Of a stretch of 64,000 nt of DNA, positions 1-11,560 are shown piece by piece. Numbering within the stretch: the stretch's first letter is position 1; every line of letters starts with the position of its first letter. Under the pieces are notes generated by a model. It worked only from the letters and a program-made list of their open reading frames with translations. It was not told the origin of the DNA and did not search any database. Origin of the DNA: Holacanthus passer (Eukaryota > Chordata > Actinopteri > Pomacanthidae); contig JAFREQ010000047.1 of assembly GCA_025331565.1 (NCBI GenBank), positions 3,338,001-3,402,000 of the forward strand, read 5' to 3'. The position numbers were made by a program, and so were the translations under genes.

Positions 1-549
1 GATAAGAATAGCAGCACGTCCTCGTGTGAAGACCGTTGTCTTTGAAAAATAATAATTCACAGGTGGATGATGTGCTGATCGTCTTAGCCTCTTCCAGTGG
101 ATTATAATCAAAGCGCTTTTTAATTGAGGTGCTGATTAACCTTGCTGGGCTGTTAAAGATAGGCGTGATTAGTAAGATGTCTGACTCAATCATGCACAAG
201 TTACATAAGTGAGAGGGAACACACAAAGATGAGATTTTCTGTGAGAGTTTGGAGGTGGAGGGAGGATGAAGCGCATCAGGGAAACAAGCGGGTATAACAG
301 GAGGAATCAGAGAGGAGTGAAAAGAGTCGAGCTGAATTTCAGCAGGAAGTGTAAGGAAGAAAATGAGGAAAGGGAATTTTGCTTTGCCCCAGAAACGAGG
401 GAAAAAACAGAAGAGGGGAAGGTTTTCAGTGCAGGTCAGTTCAAGGTGGAGGGAGAAGTGCTTGAAGAGGGAGTATCAGCGGCAGCCCGTTACTTTTGAT
501 GAATGGAGGTCGGCTGGAGAGGAGAAAGGTACGCCGATAACGACAGATA

Positions 550-1450
550 AACCGCGAGGAGAAACAAACACAGACTTCAATCCTTTGCTTCTAACAACCA
601 CCCCGGCCAATACGCGCGTGCAGCCCACCGGCCGACCGACAATAGCTTTAGACACGGGATGAGTGATAACGCGGGCTTCGCCAATCTACGTCCATACGCT
701 CGCCCATTCTTTATCTCCTCTCGTTCGCCCCAGTGCATCACCGACTGATGCCGGCCTCCGATAGGCTTGTGTTTAGGAGCGAGCTCCTGATTAGAGACAT
801 TCAAACTTGAATTGCATTGCAATTTGCAGCCTTTGAAAGCAAACGGCGATAGCATCACCGTTCTCAAGTTGGATCTCACTGACGACACCTGAAAAGGCGT
901 AACCTCCCTGTCAATGCGGCGCCACGGCGGCCTGTGCACAGCATCGGGTTTCCATCTGTCACCGCCATGGCGGGTGGGTTCATCGGGAAAACTTTGCCGT
1001 GGCTGTTGTTTAGACACAGCAAAACTCAAACAAAGACGGGAGAAAGTCACTAGTGCATTTCTAAAAACACTCTTTATCAAGTTTACTTACTCAGGCGATT
1101 AGACAAAACACCCCTTTCAAGGTGAATGAACATGCCATCCAGATAAAGCCGAACGTGCTCAGATTGACACGCCAAATCCCAACAGGGAAGAAATAAAGTG
1201 CATTCAAATGAATTGTGCTGGATAGCAGCTGGCGCCCGCAGCTGACGCTCTCCTTGTTTTTTCAATCCCTCACTTCACACCTCTCTCCCCGTTCCTGTGC
1301 GCTGAAGTGAGAGGTGCGCGAGGTGGAAGTATTGACAAGCTCGCCAACTAGAAAAGGGATTTGAGCGGGCTGACGGTGAGGACATGATACCGTCAGGGTT
1401 ACGCCAGCTCGCTCGCCGCGCAGCTCGACGCCCTCCCCCGCAGATTTGTT
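550..1450. promoter_or_regulatory. CpG-dense block, possible CpG island
   Basis: CpG dinucleotides are much denser here than in the flanking AT-rich sequence. By eye there are about 20 between 601 and 780, with more around 900-1000 and 1290-1440. In vertebrates such islands often mark promoters or enhancers. I see no convincing TATA box, no initiating exon and no splice donor that would tie it to cdh13, so an island belonging to an unrelated or unannotated transcript is equally possible. A function is inference only. Confidence 0.3.
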
Positions 1451-2871
1451 TTGGGTTTGCATCGCAATGGGACCTGTCTGCTTGAATAAAAGGTAACGCT
1501 GTTAAAGTTTCAAAGTCGAAACAGTTTTACAGCGGCGTGAAAGAGGTGCTGATTATGTGGTAGCCAGGAAGCTCGTCAGATGCTTTCAACGTCCCCTTCA
1601 AGACAGTGAAGTGTGCTGGTAGCTCGGCTCACCTCTAAGTCGGGGATCTATGAATAGAAATAGTTTAGTAAATACACGCTTGATTTCATGCTCATGCATT
1701 TTTTCTGCGACCCCGCTGCTCTCACACTCATTGTGAAACATTGTTGTTTTACGCCGGCTCAGCTTTGTGTTTGCTCTTGTTTAACTCCAGGATCTATTGA
1801 CTGAAATTTTGCACAGTTTATAAATCAAAAATTTTCCTTTTTCTCTGAGCTAAAAACTAAAAAGTCATCCAAACAACAACCTCTGTGCACCATTTATCTC
1901 CAAAATACATTTATTCACAAGGATATCAGTTGGGTTCTGTTGAGTTAGTAAACCAAGTGTGCCGGTTCAGTTTAAACTCCAAACCTATGCCGTGTCACCA
2001 CCATGTCAAAAGCCACATTTTGCTATGATGTTGCATCAGCGTTACTTCACAGAAGAACAGGTTGAGCATGACCTCACCTGAATCCCATGCTGACCGCTGC
2101 TTCCACAGTCAGGAATCACGACCATTTACACTCAACACTTTGTTAATATAGACCATATCAAGGTCAAAGGTCAAGTTTAATAGAAAAAAAATCTGAATTA
2201 AAAAGATATGTGCAGGAAAACATGGATGTGCAAATACACATAATTAAATGCCTCAGTGTCTCCCAATCAATTTAATACTAAGATCCACAACTGCAGAGAT
2301 GTAATATCTGGAAAAATCATACCGAACCGATGTTTAGCTTTGAGTGAGTACTTGATACTTGAGCATGATTCCACCAGGCATCCTTTTACATAACCTTCAG
2401 CTCGCTGTACTTTTTTAAAGTTTAGCAATGGCTTAGCAATGAACACAGCTTTTCACAGTCCTTACAATACAGTATTTTTGTAAGCACTTGCCCACATCTT
2501 CCTGTGCATCTGCCTCTGCATCCTTCATTTCTTTGTGTGCATCTCACTGTTTTTCTGCCTCTGCCTTTCCCTTGTTCCTTAGCTCTCTCCTTTATTACTG
2601 AATGTCTGAATGTTGCATTCACACAGTGACAACAACCACCCACCAGCTGCAAAGGTACTTTTTTTTTTTTTTTTCCCTCCTCACCCTCATTGCTCGGCTG
2701 CTCCTCCTCTATGGCGTGGCTGTGTGTTTACTGCTCCAGTGTTGTTTTACAGGCCCAGCAGGTGTGGCCAGGGTTCGGCAGCCCGGGCCGAGAACCAGAT
2801 GGTTTCATGACTCAGGTGCTCCATGCCTGGCTAACCTGCCAGCTGCAGGTGTCTGAGGCCCAGCCTGATTG

Positions 2872-2873
<2 letters not shown>

Positions 2874-2902
<29 letters not shown>
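2874..2902. repeat. (CT)n microsatellite
   Basis: An uninterrupted dinucleotide CT run of about 29 bases in non-coding sequence. A poly(T) run of about 18 bases lies roughly 200 bases upstream at 2659-2676. Confidence 0.95.
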
Positions 2903-2909
<7 letters not shown>

Positions 2910-3107
2910 TCACTGGCTTTCTGGCTTCATCTTGGGCTTGGATGTATCCAAGCCCGGATGGGTCATCCAGACCTATACCGAGGTGTGTGCACTGACATTT
3001 ACCTTGATGGAGACAGAGGCAATGCAAGATTGAGGGGGAAAGGGAAATGTAGAGCAGGGAAGGAGGAGACGGTGGCCGGATGAAATGTCAGGCTACTGGC
3101 AGGCTGT

Positions 3108-3285
3108 CTGGCCGACTAGGCGGATCGTTGGCAAACCGTGTAGCATGCATGCAGAGACACAGACACATGCATATGCAAACACACACACACTGGAAAAAAA
3201 ACCTGAAATGCACGCATGCTGGTCGACTCGCTGGATCATTGGCGAATCCATACATGCAGACATGCTGACACACACATGCTGTGAT
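3108..3285. repeat. Imperfect tandem duplication, offset about 110 bp
   Basis: A segment of about 60 bases beginning near 3109 (CTGGCCGACT, then GGATCGTTGGC and ATGCAGAGACAC) recurs near 3219 in diverged form (CTGGTCGACT, then GGATCATTGGC and ATGCAGACATGC). The copies are separated by a CA-rich linker and an A run. Both copies also produce similar chance peptides in the plus frames. It looks like a two-copy minisatellite or a local slippage duplication. Confidence 0.65.
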
Positions 3286-4579
3286 CGTACACACTCAGTA
3301 TTGAGAAACATGCACACCAGAATGCAGCATGTTACCGTGCAGCAGGGTTGAGCTGCTTTACCTGAAAACACTAAAGTAGGTATTAAGGTTGCCGTGATTG
3401 TTATTCATTCCCATAGAAAACAATTTGTCACAAATTGTGGAAATATCTTAAACTGTGCATTACACTTCCTGTTTTTAGAATAACATTTTATCGGTAATTG
3501 AAAAAGAGAGACAGCTGCAGGCTAAACAGAACAGTCTTTATAAAATGAATCCAAATAAATGAACTTTCTAGTGGGTTTTCAAACAGTCTTCAAGTGTCTA
3601 TTTGCCGTGTACAGCTCTGTAATACATCTAAATAATAATGACATTAGGAATCATGAAAGACGCCGACTCCGACAGAAATGTCATCGCTCTTCTTTTCCTC
3701 TGCCTTCCTCACTCTACCTCTCTTCTTTCGTCCGCTGTCTGATCGAGTTTATTCACACATACCGCGTGTACATCACTTCTAACAGCCATCGCAGCCTCGC
3801 CACCCCTTACCCTCTTCAGCAAATATCAGGTGTAGTGGCCCTCTCCATCTCTATCTATCAGACGCGTTGTGGATTCTTGAGGCGGTATTGATTTCCACCA
3901 GAGGTGACATTTACCGTGCACTCTGCCAAGTCATTGCCTTAATCACCCGACCGCTCCTTTACACTTGAACTGCATCGGGTGTCAAACTCTCAAGTGATGA
4001 GCTGACCCATTATTGCTCCTCCCACGTGAATATGAGTTGACCGACATCGCGGCTACAATGCCGCCGACCAGAAGCCTCTCAGACACGTCCTCCATCCATG
4101 TCTCTCATTCTAATCAATACTGTCCATATGTTTCTGTACAGATAGATCTTGCTTCATTAACCTTTTACTATTACAAAGCACTGACCTTGTGATAATGGTA
4201 GTGTTAATTTTATCCCAAGTAAGTCAGTAAAACAAAACTATTTTAAAGTCTTGATATGTTCTTTATTCCACTGTTGACTTTATTGCTGGGATTGGACCTT
4301 ATAGCGGGGCATCATGATCTAAATGCTGGAGGTAAAGTGTATGGATCTTCTCTCCTGATTGAGCATTCCTTGGCTGCACTCAGAGAGCTAACATAAACCT
4401 AAAGACCCGCTCTCCAAGAGGTTGTCAATAGATAGCTGTATTTATTTCTCACCCATGCAAAGTGATCCATATGAAACCAATCCAGCCCCCACATCTTTTT
4501 CTCCCTCCTTCAGGGCTTCTTCCATTTCTCTGTCTTTCTTTCTCTCCCTTCTATTTTTTAAATAGAGTATTGCTGTATT

Positions 4580-4665
4580 GCGATCTAGGTCAGTAATTCC
4601 CAACCGAGGGCACATGTGGGGGCAGTTGCCAGAGGATGTGTGGAAAGATTGTGGAGTAGCTCAAC
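4580..4665. repeat. Possible decayed interspersed repeat terminus
   Basis: The stretch containing TCAGTAATTCCCAACC, then a G-rich segment and GCCAGAGGATGTG, resembles the terminal motif of a common fish dispersed repeat (consensus recalled as CAGTGGTTCCCAACC followed by GTCGCCAGAGGAT). Only this end is visible. The match is from memory and the copy is diverged, so the family is left unassigned. Confidence 0.35.
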
Positions 4666-5460
4666 TCAACTGATAAAAAAGAGATTTTTAAAATTTAATA
4701 ATAAAAAAATATATCAGCTATACAGGAGTCAGCCGTAACATCTCAACAAGGGTAGGATGGAGAGTTTCTGAAAGCTGTTTATCAAAGGAGCAGAGATGTT
4801 GAACAGGTATCTGAAAGTACAGGTGATTGAAATAGATTACTAAGATTAATGAATAAACAGCTGAAATAATAAAAGTAATGGATACATGATAGATATACAT
4901 AGCAAAAAAGTACTGACAAATATTTTAGTCATTTGTTTCATATATATAGTAATAACTATTGATTTTGATCACATGCCAAGTCAGATGTGTAGAAATACTG
5001 TATTTCATTGCTCATTGTATTCTTCAATCTAAAGAGATCATGCATTAACTAAGGTTAGCTTTTGCTGTTGCTTTAGCAGTTTGTGGGTATAACTATTTAG
5101 TTTTGAATCTATGTAATAATCTCTCCATAAAGGGGATCACCTGTACAGAGGATTATCAATTGAATCTGCAGCTCCTCTCAGTTTCATCGCAAGTTTCAGT
5201 CATTGTTTAACTGTCTGGTCGGACACTTTGCTGGTTCACTGTCACATTCACTCATTCATCTCACTCATTTTCATAGCGGGTAGCTCAGTAAGAAAAGCTT
5301 TAAAACCCACTGTATATTTCGGTTGGTGATGAGTTAAAGAATCAGATATTTCCCTCAGGAGTTGGTGGAGACCAAAAATAGCCAAAAAGGGAGGGTTAGG
5401 GGGGCCAGAAACACGACTCCAAATAATTGATCAAGTTGCTACGTAACAGCTTGATGTAAA

Positions 5461-5512
5461 AATAAGATAAGATATTACTTTATTTGTCCCTTAGTGGGGA
5501 AATTCACAATAA
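5461..5512 (-). mobile_element. LINE-type 3' tail attached to the tRNA-Ser
   Basis: Read on the minus strand, about 15 bases after the tRNA comes GTGAATTTCCCC, a short GGGA partner, AAATAAAG, then TATCTTATCTTATTTTT. This is the layout of a non-LTR retrotransposon 3' end: a small CCCC/GGGG hairpin, AATAAAG, then a short tandem TATCT tail. A closely similar end occurs on the plus strand at 36176-36222. Together with the tRNA it forms a minimal SINE-like unit of about 150 bases. Clear target-site duplications were not seen. Confidence 0.6.
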
Positions 5513-5527
5513 AGCTCACCACCACTT

Positions 5528-5609
5528 CGTTGTCGGCAGGATTCGAACCTGCGCGGGGAGACCCCAATGGATTTCTAGTCCATCGCCTTAACCACTCGGC
5601 CACGACAAC
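5528..5609 (-). tRNA. tRNA-Ser (anticodon AGA), full-length copy
   Basis: On the minus strand this is an 82-base class II tRNA. The 7-bp acceptor stem is perfect (GTTGTCG with CGACAAC), with a G at the discriminator position. It has an A box containing TGGCCGAGTGG, an anticodon loop reading CTAGAAA (anticodon AGA, decoding UCU), a long serine-type variable arm (TTGGGGTCTCCCCGC), and a B box and T arm GGTTCGAATCC. No structural mismatch is visible, and no CCA or intron is encoded. The sequence is close to canonical vertebrate tRNA-Ser-AGA, and the third acceptor pair is T-A, so pairing is kept. No T4 terminator follows within about 20 bases. Instead a LINE-like tail follows, so this may be the head of a retroposon rather than a working tRNA gene. 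Confidence 0.9.
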
Positions 5610-6088
5610 ACCGTGCCCTTAAGTGGCCAAAAAAGCCAGTTACTGCAGGCTGAAGAACAGCGACTACAGGTCACGAGGACAGAACAAAACAGGTTCTTTA
5701 TCAAACTTCAGAGTACAGCTTACATGCTTAGCTTTAAGAAACTACTATAATACATCGTAAAATGATCTCAAATGTAATCTCTGTTGACCCAGAAATGAAC
5801 ATGGAGATATGTAGTATGATCACCGCAATGTTAAAGACAAAACACCAATTCACATGTTCATCACTGATGTTCGTCAAACTCTCAATCAGGCCCTGCGGGT
5901 ACGCATATGCTGGCATTCTGCTCGCTCAGAAACAGATGTGGATGTTTGCATTCTTCGCACGCTAATCCCTGTGTGCAGATAGCGTAAATCCCACCGTACA
6001 AAAAAATACATATATGAGTGCAATCCTTTCATGTGTGCTGCGCGCAGTCCGGGCATGAAAGCAAAACAGGTGCACAGAAACACACCTG

Positions 6089-6120
6089 CACACACACACA
6101 CACACACACGCACACACACA
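6089..6120. repeat. (CA)n microsatellite
   Basis: A CA run of about 32 bases with a single G interruption at 6110. Confidence 0.95.
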
Positions 6121-6570
6121 AATACAAACGCCTAAAGAAAGCCCAGATACGAATCTCCTGTAAAATAATGTGCACACAATGAGTCCCTCCATCCTTTGAG
6201 ATAATATTCTTAATTAATTCTTCTTTTGTGAGAGATTTTTTTTTCAGAGCGGTAGGTAAAAAGATGGACATTGTTGATAAAAGTCCATCCTGCTGGGCTT
6301 GAATGATATAACCTTCACATGTCTGGTACATTCCTAAATGGCTTCCTGATGGAGAATATTGCCCGCAATAATAGTCCTCTTTGCTAACAACATAGTCATT
6401 AGCATTACGTTGCCTTAATGCTTTCGCCGTCCTACTGTGAGTCACTGGGGCTAGATTGTAATATTTCCCCCTTAATGGACATTAAAATGGGTGTTCATGT
6501 TGTTAAATCCTGCTCAGGGATGTGTGCAGTGTGTTTGCAGGTGTCCGCTTGCTTGTGTGCACACATCGCC

Positions 6571-6603
6571 GTGCGTGCGTGCGTGCGTATGTGCGTGCGT
6601 GCA
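6571..6603. repeat. (GTGC)n tetranucleotide microsatellite
   Basis: Repeats of GTGC, broken once by a TATG, lie in a longer purine/pyrimidine-alternating stretch that could adopt Z-DNA. Confidence 0.85.
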
Positions 6604-9600
6604 TATGCTAATGTCCTTTTTCTGCATTTGCATGTGCGTCCCATGTACCCTTGCTCTGCCGATAGGCCCCTGGCCCTTTTAGTCAACTTGATTGAGTTTA
6701 TGGACCAACAAGCATTGTATCCCACCTTGTCAGGAAGCCTTGTGATAGAATTGAATTACCATTTTGACACCTGCAGGAAAAGCACTGAGTCCCCTGGGTG
6801 CAGTGATTGCTTTGCAGGGACATTACATGTAATGACCTCTATGGCTGAACATCTGCCAAAGCTTGTTCATCATGCAGACAGATCTCTATAGACAGCCCTA
6901 GACGCTGCTGTGTGGAAGACTTGTAACTTGCATGATGTCTCATATAACTGTCATTCTAAACCTAATGAAATATTTCACGTCGTCTGTAATTTAATTTTTT
7001 TCCCATTAAGCGTGGAAAATGTTTAAGGTTTCATTATTTCCCTATAAAATGAAGTGGAATAGACATAACTCACTGTTATTTAGTTGGTGACTTGTTTTAA
7101 AATATATACTTGCGTGATACTGACATAATGACAATTACCATGCAGTGATAGAAGAGATGAGTAACACTTGATACCGCATGTAACTGATGAGGTAATATAT
7201 CTTGAAACATTGTCTTCTCTTGTCTGGATGGAAATGAGCCTCAGTGCTGTTTGAGTGAAAAATACCTCAACATCACTTAACTGGTGTCAATGAGATTAGA
7301 GGAAGATGCAAGCATGCTACATATATCATAACTCTGTGACAGACAGCATCTAATTATTATTTTCCTTGTCAAAGCACTGCTGTTATCTGTGGGTAGGTTA
7401 CTAGAGGAGGGGTCAGGAGATGAGGTGAGATGGGATGAGGAGGAGCAGGTGGCTGATACCGCTGACAGATGGCTCGGTGTATGACATACTGTATGATGTA
7501 TCTAATTACAGCCCCCACTGTGTCAGGATAATCCAGCAATTTCCCACATCGTCTCCTCAATGTTTGCAAAAATGCAATGAATTTTCATGTTTTCTTAAAT
7601 GTGATGTTCTTCTGATCAAGAGGCAACATTTTACACATTCATTACTAGAGAATTATTAGAGAGGGATGAGAGAACAATATGGTGACCACGTTACCTACTG
7701 AAGCATTAAGTCCCCCCTTTTCCCCACTCCATAGTGGCCTTGTCCAGTGTGACTTCAGTCGAATATGGAAACCTTTTCACAGTGTTGGTGGATCTATTCA
7801 TGATCAATGGCCCCTTCACCTCTTTATTCTCCGCTCCCTTGCAGTGTTTCACCAATCGTTTCTCGGCACACAATGCAAAGCTGACCTATATACAGCAGGG
7901 ACGGGGGTGTTTCTAGAAAATCATTCGGGTTTGTTGGATGTGCTAAAATCATCATGCGTCTTTGTTTCAGAGCTGCGGCATCTGCAGCACGTCTCTCCCG
8001 GTTTTTGCAACACACGCAAATTCCGCTTCCAAAAGTGGTTCTTTAAATTGTATAATGATGCCAAATAGTAGCTATTGCCAATAGATAAAGAGAGTGAGGT
8101 TACTTATTCTTGACCCCTGTCCTCTGTGAGGCTCCTCGCTATGAGGAAAGCTCTCCTCAGAAGCCTCTATATCATCACTGCAGCCAATATTGGCTGGCAG
8201 TCATGAGGCTTGTGCTAAGGCAAAACCACTCATCTCACTATGAGCAGGATTGATGCAGCAGCACTCATCATTGAAGAAGAAGCTGCATCCTCTTTGCTTT
8301 ATGCAAAGAAGGTGTTCTGATGAGATCTAAAGGCTGACTGGATACAAACCACAGACTGTCTTTCAAATCTATTTCAGTGCGTTACTGTGTGTGGCACTGA
8401 CCACCATATTGCACTGCCAGCCTAAGAGGACAGTGAAACCTCAGGACAGTGTGCACATGACATTCAGTCTATCAAACTTACAGCCAGCTCAGGATCAGCC
8501 AGCAAAACAGTTGAATCTGGAATGCATGCAAGCACACATTCCTGGATTGCTTTGTGATATAAATAACATGTACTGTTAACCTGGTGATAATTACAGTGAA
8601 ATTCAAGATGAGTCTCACTGTGAAAACCTCCACAGCTATAAGGGCGAGAGCTATACAGTAAGTATGCAGTCTGAATAGGGAGTTTGTGGCCTCCAGCTTG
8701 AGGCACAGGACGACGTCTTTACCTGAGACTGGACTTTTTTTTGGAGTTATGGAGGTTTACGTAATCTGTGGTTTTGTGGCACCTTCACCATCATGCTCTC
8801 TCACTGCCTCATGCTCTAACTAGTAATTGTAACCTACATTAGACTTGATAAGTTCCGTTGAGTGCTGGGAATCATATCTGTAATCAGAAAGCCACATCTC
8901 TGCACGGTGTCTCAGCCTGGAGTTTTAGCTGACAGCTTACATAACATTTTTAACTGTGTGAGCTTGACATCCGAAGAAAATGCAATGTATTGTAGATGAG
9001 AATTTAGCACAGCTCAGGCAGTTTCTATCTTTGCCAGTTCAACCTTTAACTTCAGATACGGTCCCATAAATGTGTGAGTGAGCGTGCACAAGAAAAAAAA
9101 AATGATTTACATCATTTTTTAATGAGTTATATTCCTCTTGAAAAACTTAGCTGCATTTGTAAATGGGTCACTGTTGAAAACAATACAACGTGAAACGGTA
9201 AATAAAAACAACAATCTGAAAGAAACAGCATGAGGCTCTTAGCTTTGAATTAATGCATCACATAGCTACATGCAGCAGGAATTGTTATTTTTTGCTCCGC
9301 TGTGTTTCTGCTCCTACTGAGATGAGAATGTTTGGTCTCCATCTGAGAATTAGTTCAGGCGCCACATAGTAAAGTTTCCATGGGAACACCCACCCTTTTA
9401 AAAGAAAGCTGTTTAAAGAGTTTAAAGTGCTTTATTTTTCATGCAAAATGTTTAAATTGAATAAATGTGATTTGCAGAGAAAATGGGTCAATGAAAAGTC
9501 AAGGAATCAGTTTTTAATCTGTTCTTATTTTAAATAACAACCATATTACATCTTGACCTTTAGTCCACAAACTTAGGTGGAAAGAAAAGAAGCTTTTGAA

Positions 9601-10371
9601 CACACTCGTTTTCAATCAAACCTTGAATTAAGTCATAGTATATTTAACTTCCAGCTTTGTAATTAATGTGAGCCTGATCCGCCCCAAAACACCAGACAAA
9701 ATTATGGCTGTAATTACCAGAGTCTCAGTCTGGAAAAGTGTAACAGGTACAAGTACAGTGTTTGAAATTGGTATTGCCATATTGTCTGAAATATTTGGTC
9801 ATTAAGCAAAGAGTCAAACCATCACTGGCTGCTCAGTTAACTTTCTTGTAATAATAAGTTAAAACACAGTAAAAAAAAAAAAAAAAAGTCCAGTAGCTTG
9901 ATTTAACGGCAAATTTTCAGATCAGAGTCTGTTTACAGGTATTGATCAGAACTACTGCCCACAGTATCTTTAAAAAAGTTGTATAAAATAGCATCCAAAC
10001 ACCACTGTGGTTAATGCAGGAGCCAGGTTTTACAGATAGACGAAGAACGTGTGGAAAAAAAAAAACACATCTCTGGTTCTGGTGCATCGATTTTTATCCT
10101 TTTTTAAAAAATCTCCATCATGAATCAGCCAATGTTATAAAAGCGCTCTTTCGATATTTTATGTTAGTAGAAGTATTGATTTGTCTCCGTCACTGCGTAT
10201 TTATGTATCTGCTCCAGCCTTATGTTGTTTGTAGGATTAAGGAGGATTAAACGGGCAAAGGTATTTATTTAGTTATTCTGTCCTCCTGCCTGTGCCCGTC
10301 AGGTTTATCTCCACAGAAACCATGTGCTCGTGTTCATTATTCTGACCTCTCCTTTGTTCTGTGTGTTGCAG

Positions 10372-10492
10372 GTTGCCCGCGTGGGTGGCCAAGAGGATGG
10401 AGGCCATGAGGGCTGTGTACCTGGCTTCCAGGTCAAACACTACCAGGTGGCGTACAGTGGACCTTTCCAGAAAGGCCAGGCGCTTATACAAG
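10372..10492 (+). CDS. cdh13: cdh13 (T-cadherin) exon 2: leader end and start of prodomain
   Basis: This internal exon is 121 bases, 40 codons plus one base, phase 0 in and phase 1 out. The acceptor is a pyrimidine-rich tract ending TGTGTGTTGCAG and the donor is AAG/GTCAGT. It encodes VARVGGQEDGGHE, then GCVPGFQVKHYQVAYSG and PFQKGQALIQ. The CxPGFQ motif, then a hydrophobic segment leading to LI(Q/L), matches the start of the T-cadherin prodomain (human CDH13, recalled: DCTPGFQQKVFHINQP). T-cadherin is a GPI-anchored, Ca2+-dependent adhesion molecule of vascular and neural cells and a receptor for adiponectin and LDL. There is no in-frame ATG, so the signal peptide must begin in an upstream exon. 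Other classical cadherins have related prodomains, but the following exons favour cdh13. Confidence 0.85.
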
Positions 10493-10736
10493 GTCAGTAA
10501 AACTGGACGGAGCAAACTTATTCACGACTGAACTTTCTGCTTTGCTTCGCCGCTTGCCCTGCTGTCCCGCTCTCTCTCTTATTCTGTCATTTAACAACAC
10601 AAGTCTGCATGTGGGCGAGCAGACACATATGCAGAAACTCAGCCTGCCTGTCTGGCTCCTGAGAATTTGAATAGCTGCATATCCACGGGAGAGGAGCAGA
10701 GCACAGCCAGGCTCCCTCCAGGTCAAGGTGATGATG

Positions 10737-10738
<2 letters not shown>

Positions 10739-10771
<33 letters not shown>
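10739..10771. repeat. (GT)n microsatellite
   Basis: An uninterrupted GT run of about 33 bases, some 250 bases after the exon 2 donor. Confidence 0.95.
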
Positions 10772-10774
<3 letters not shown>

Positions 10775-11029
10775 AGAGGTTGTTTTTGTTCCTTGCATTC
10801 ATTAGAATTCATGTGAATTCTTGTTACAAACAGGAGAGAGAACAATAACAACAACAACATAATTTGTGTCTGCAAATGAATTATTCTCCTTGATTGGATG
10901 ATATTTACAAAAGTCTTTTTTTTTTCCTTCCTCTTTTGTTCCTCCCCTGAAGGCAGCTTTGGGCTGCTCAGTTAACCGTGCGTGCGCCCTGTGCTCATAT
11001 GCATGTGTGTGTTCCTGACGACTATTTTG

Positions 11030-11560
11030 CCGAAGCTGTTTAAGTCCCAGCGCATCAGTTACCGAGCTTGTCGACTCAGCCTTCCGGAGAACTCAGTCCT
11101 CGACGGCGTCTGAGTCGCATTTTTCCTTTTCACGCGGGAGCGTGATCTCGGCAGGTTTATAATCAAAACATAAAAGGTTCGAGAGAGGGAGTTGAGAGGA
11201 AAGTCGCTAGGTTCGCTGCGGCGTGGTCGTTCTCGTGGAGGCTCGCATCCCCCTGTGAGCCGGTTGGGAGGCCACCTCATCACCCTTTTGTTGCTGCAGC
11301 GGCGAGCCACATTCCCCACAGAGTCTCAACTCTCGACTCCATATTGCTGCTGCAACCTATTGGTCCAGCCTGCTCCTCTGGGACCCTCCAGCAATGCCTG
11401 CCTGCCTGCACCGCTCCGCTACGTCTGCACAGAGATCAGCAGTAATGTCTGCCGGCTTGCAGTCTTGCTTCTCTGGAGGTTGTGAGTCATGGCTGCCGGC
11501 ACGTCTCTCCACAGAGATCGACAAGGTGCGGGCTGCTACCGGTGGTTTGGCTACAAAGCT
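11030..11560. promoter_or_regulatory. CpG-dense patch 0.5-1 kb downstream of exon 2
   Basis: By eye there are about 20 CpG in 11041-11280, against very few in the neighbouring intron. The patch continues more weakly to about 11560. It could be an intragenic CpG island, such as an alternative promoter or enhancer of cdh13. No TATA, start exon or donor could be fixed, so the regulatory reading is inference. Confidence 0.3.

Larger units (their letters stand above)
5320..5690. repeat. Degraded teleost interspersed repeat hosting the tRNA-Ser insertion
   Basis: The left part (5340-5460, with TTTCCCTCAGGAGTTGG and later CGACTCCAAATAATTGATC) and the right part (from about 5615, with CCCTTAAGTGGCCAAAAAAG) resemble two pieces of one fish repeat that I know from many percomorph sequences. 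The tRNA-Ser sequence and its tail sit between them, which suggests a later insertion into an older repeat. The family name is not known to me, and the assignment rests on recalled consensus fragments. Confidence 0.4.
1..10371 (+). other. cdh13: Intron 1 of cdh13 and/or upstream sequence (no exon recognised)
   Basis: This stretch precedes the first recognisable exon. Exon 2 opens in phase 0 without an in-frame ATG, so a leader exon must lie 5' of it. I searched for a short ATG plus hydrophobic leader ending at a GT donor and found none I would defend, so it is probably intron 1 with the leader exon outside the window. The stretch is non-coding, with AT-rich unique sequence, a CpG-dense block at its start, a tRNA-Ser sequence, microsatellites and repeat remnants listed separately. 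I see nothing specific in 1470-2650, 3360-4580, 6900-9860 or 9890-10370 beyond short homopolymers, such as poly(A) at 9870-9886. Confidence 0.6.

Noticed and set aside
577..1080. 167-codon minus-strand open frame
   Set aside because: It sits in the CpG-dense block, where stop codons are rare by composition. No domain, splice logic or homology recognised.
2602..2856. Hydrophobic leader-like frame considered as the missing cdh13 signal-peptide exon
   Set aside because: The hydrophobic run comes partly from a poly(T) tract, and no GT donor in phase 0 follows at the required place.
6029..6445. 138-codon minus-strand open frame with a Cys/Val-rich segment
   Set aside because: The Cys/Val run is a translated CA microsatellite, and the rest has no family similarity.
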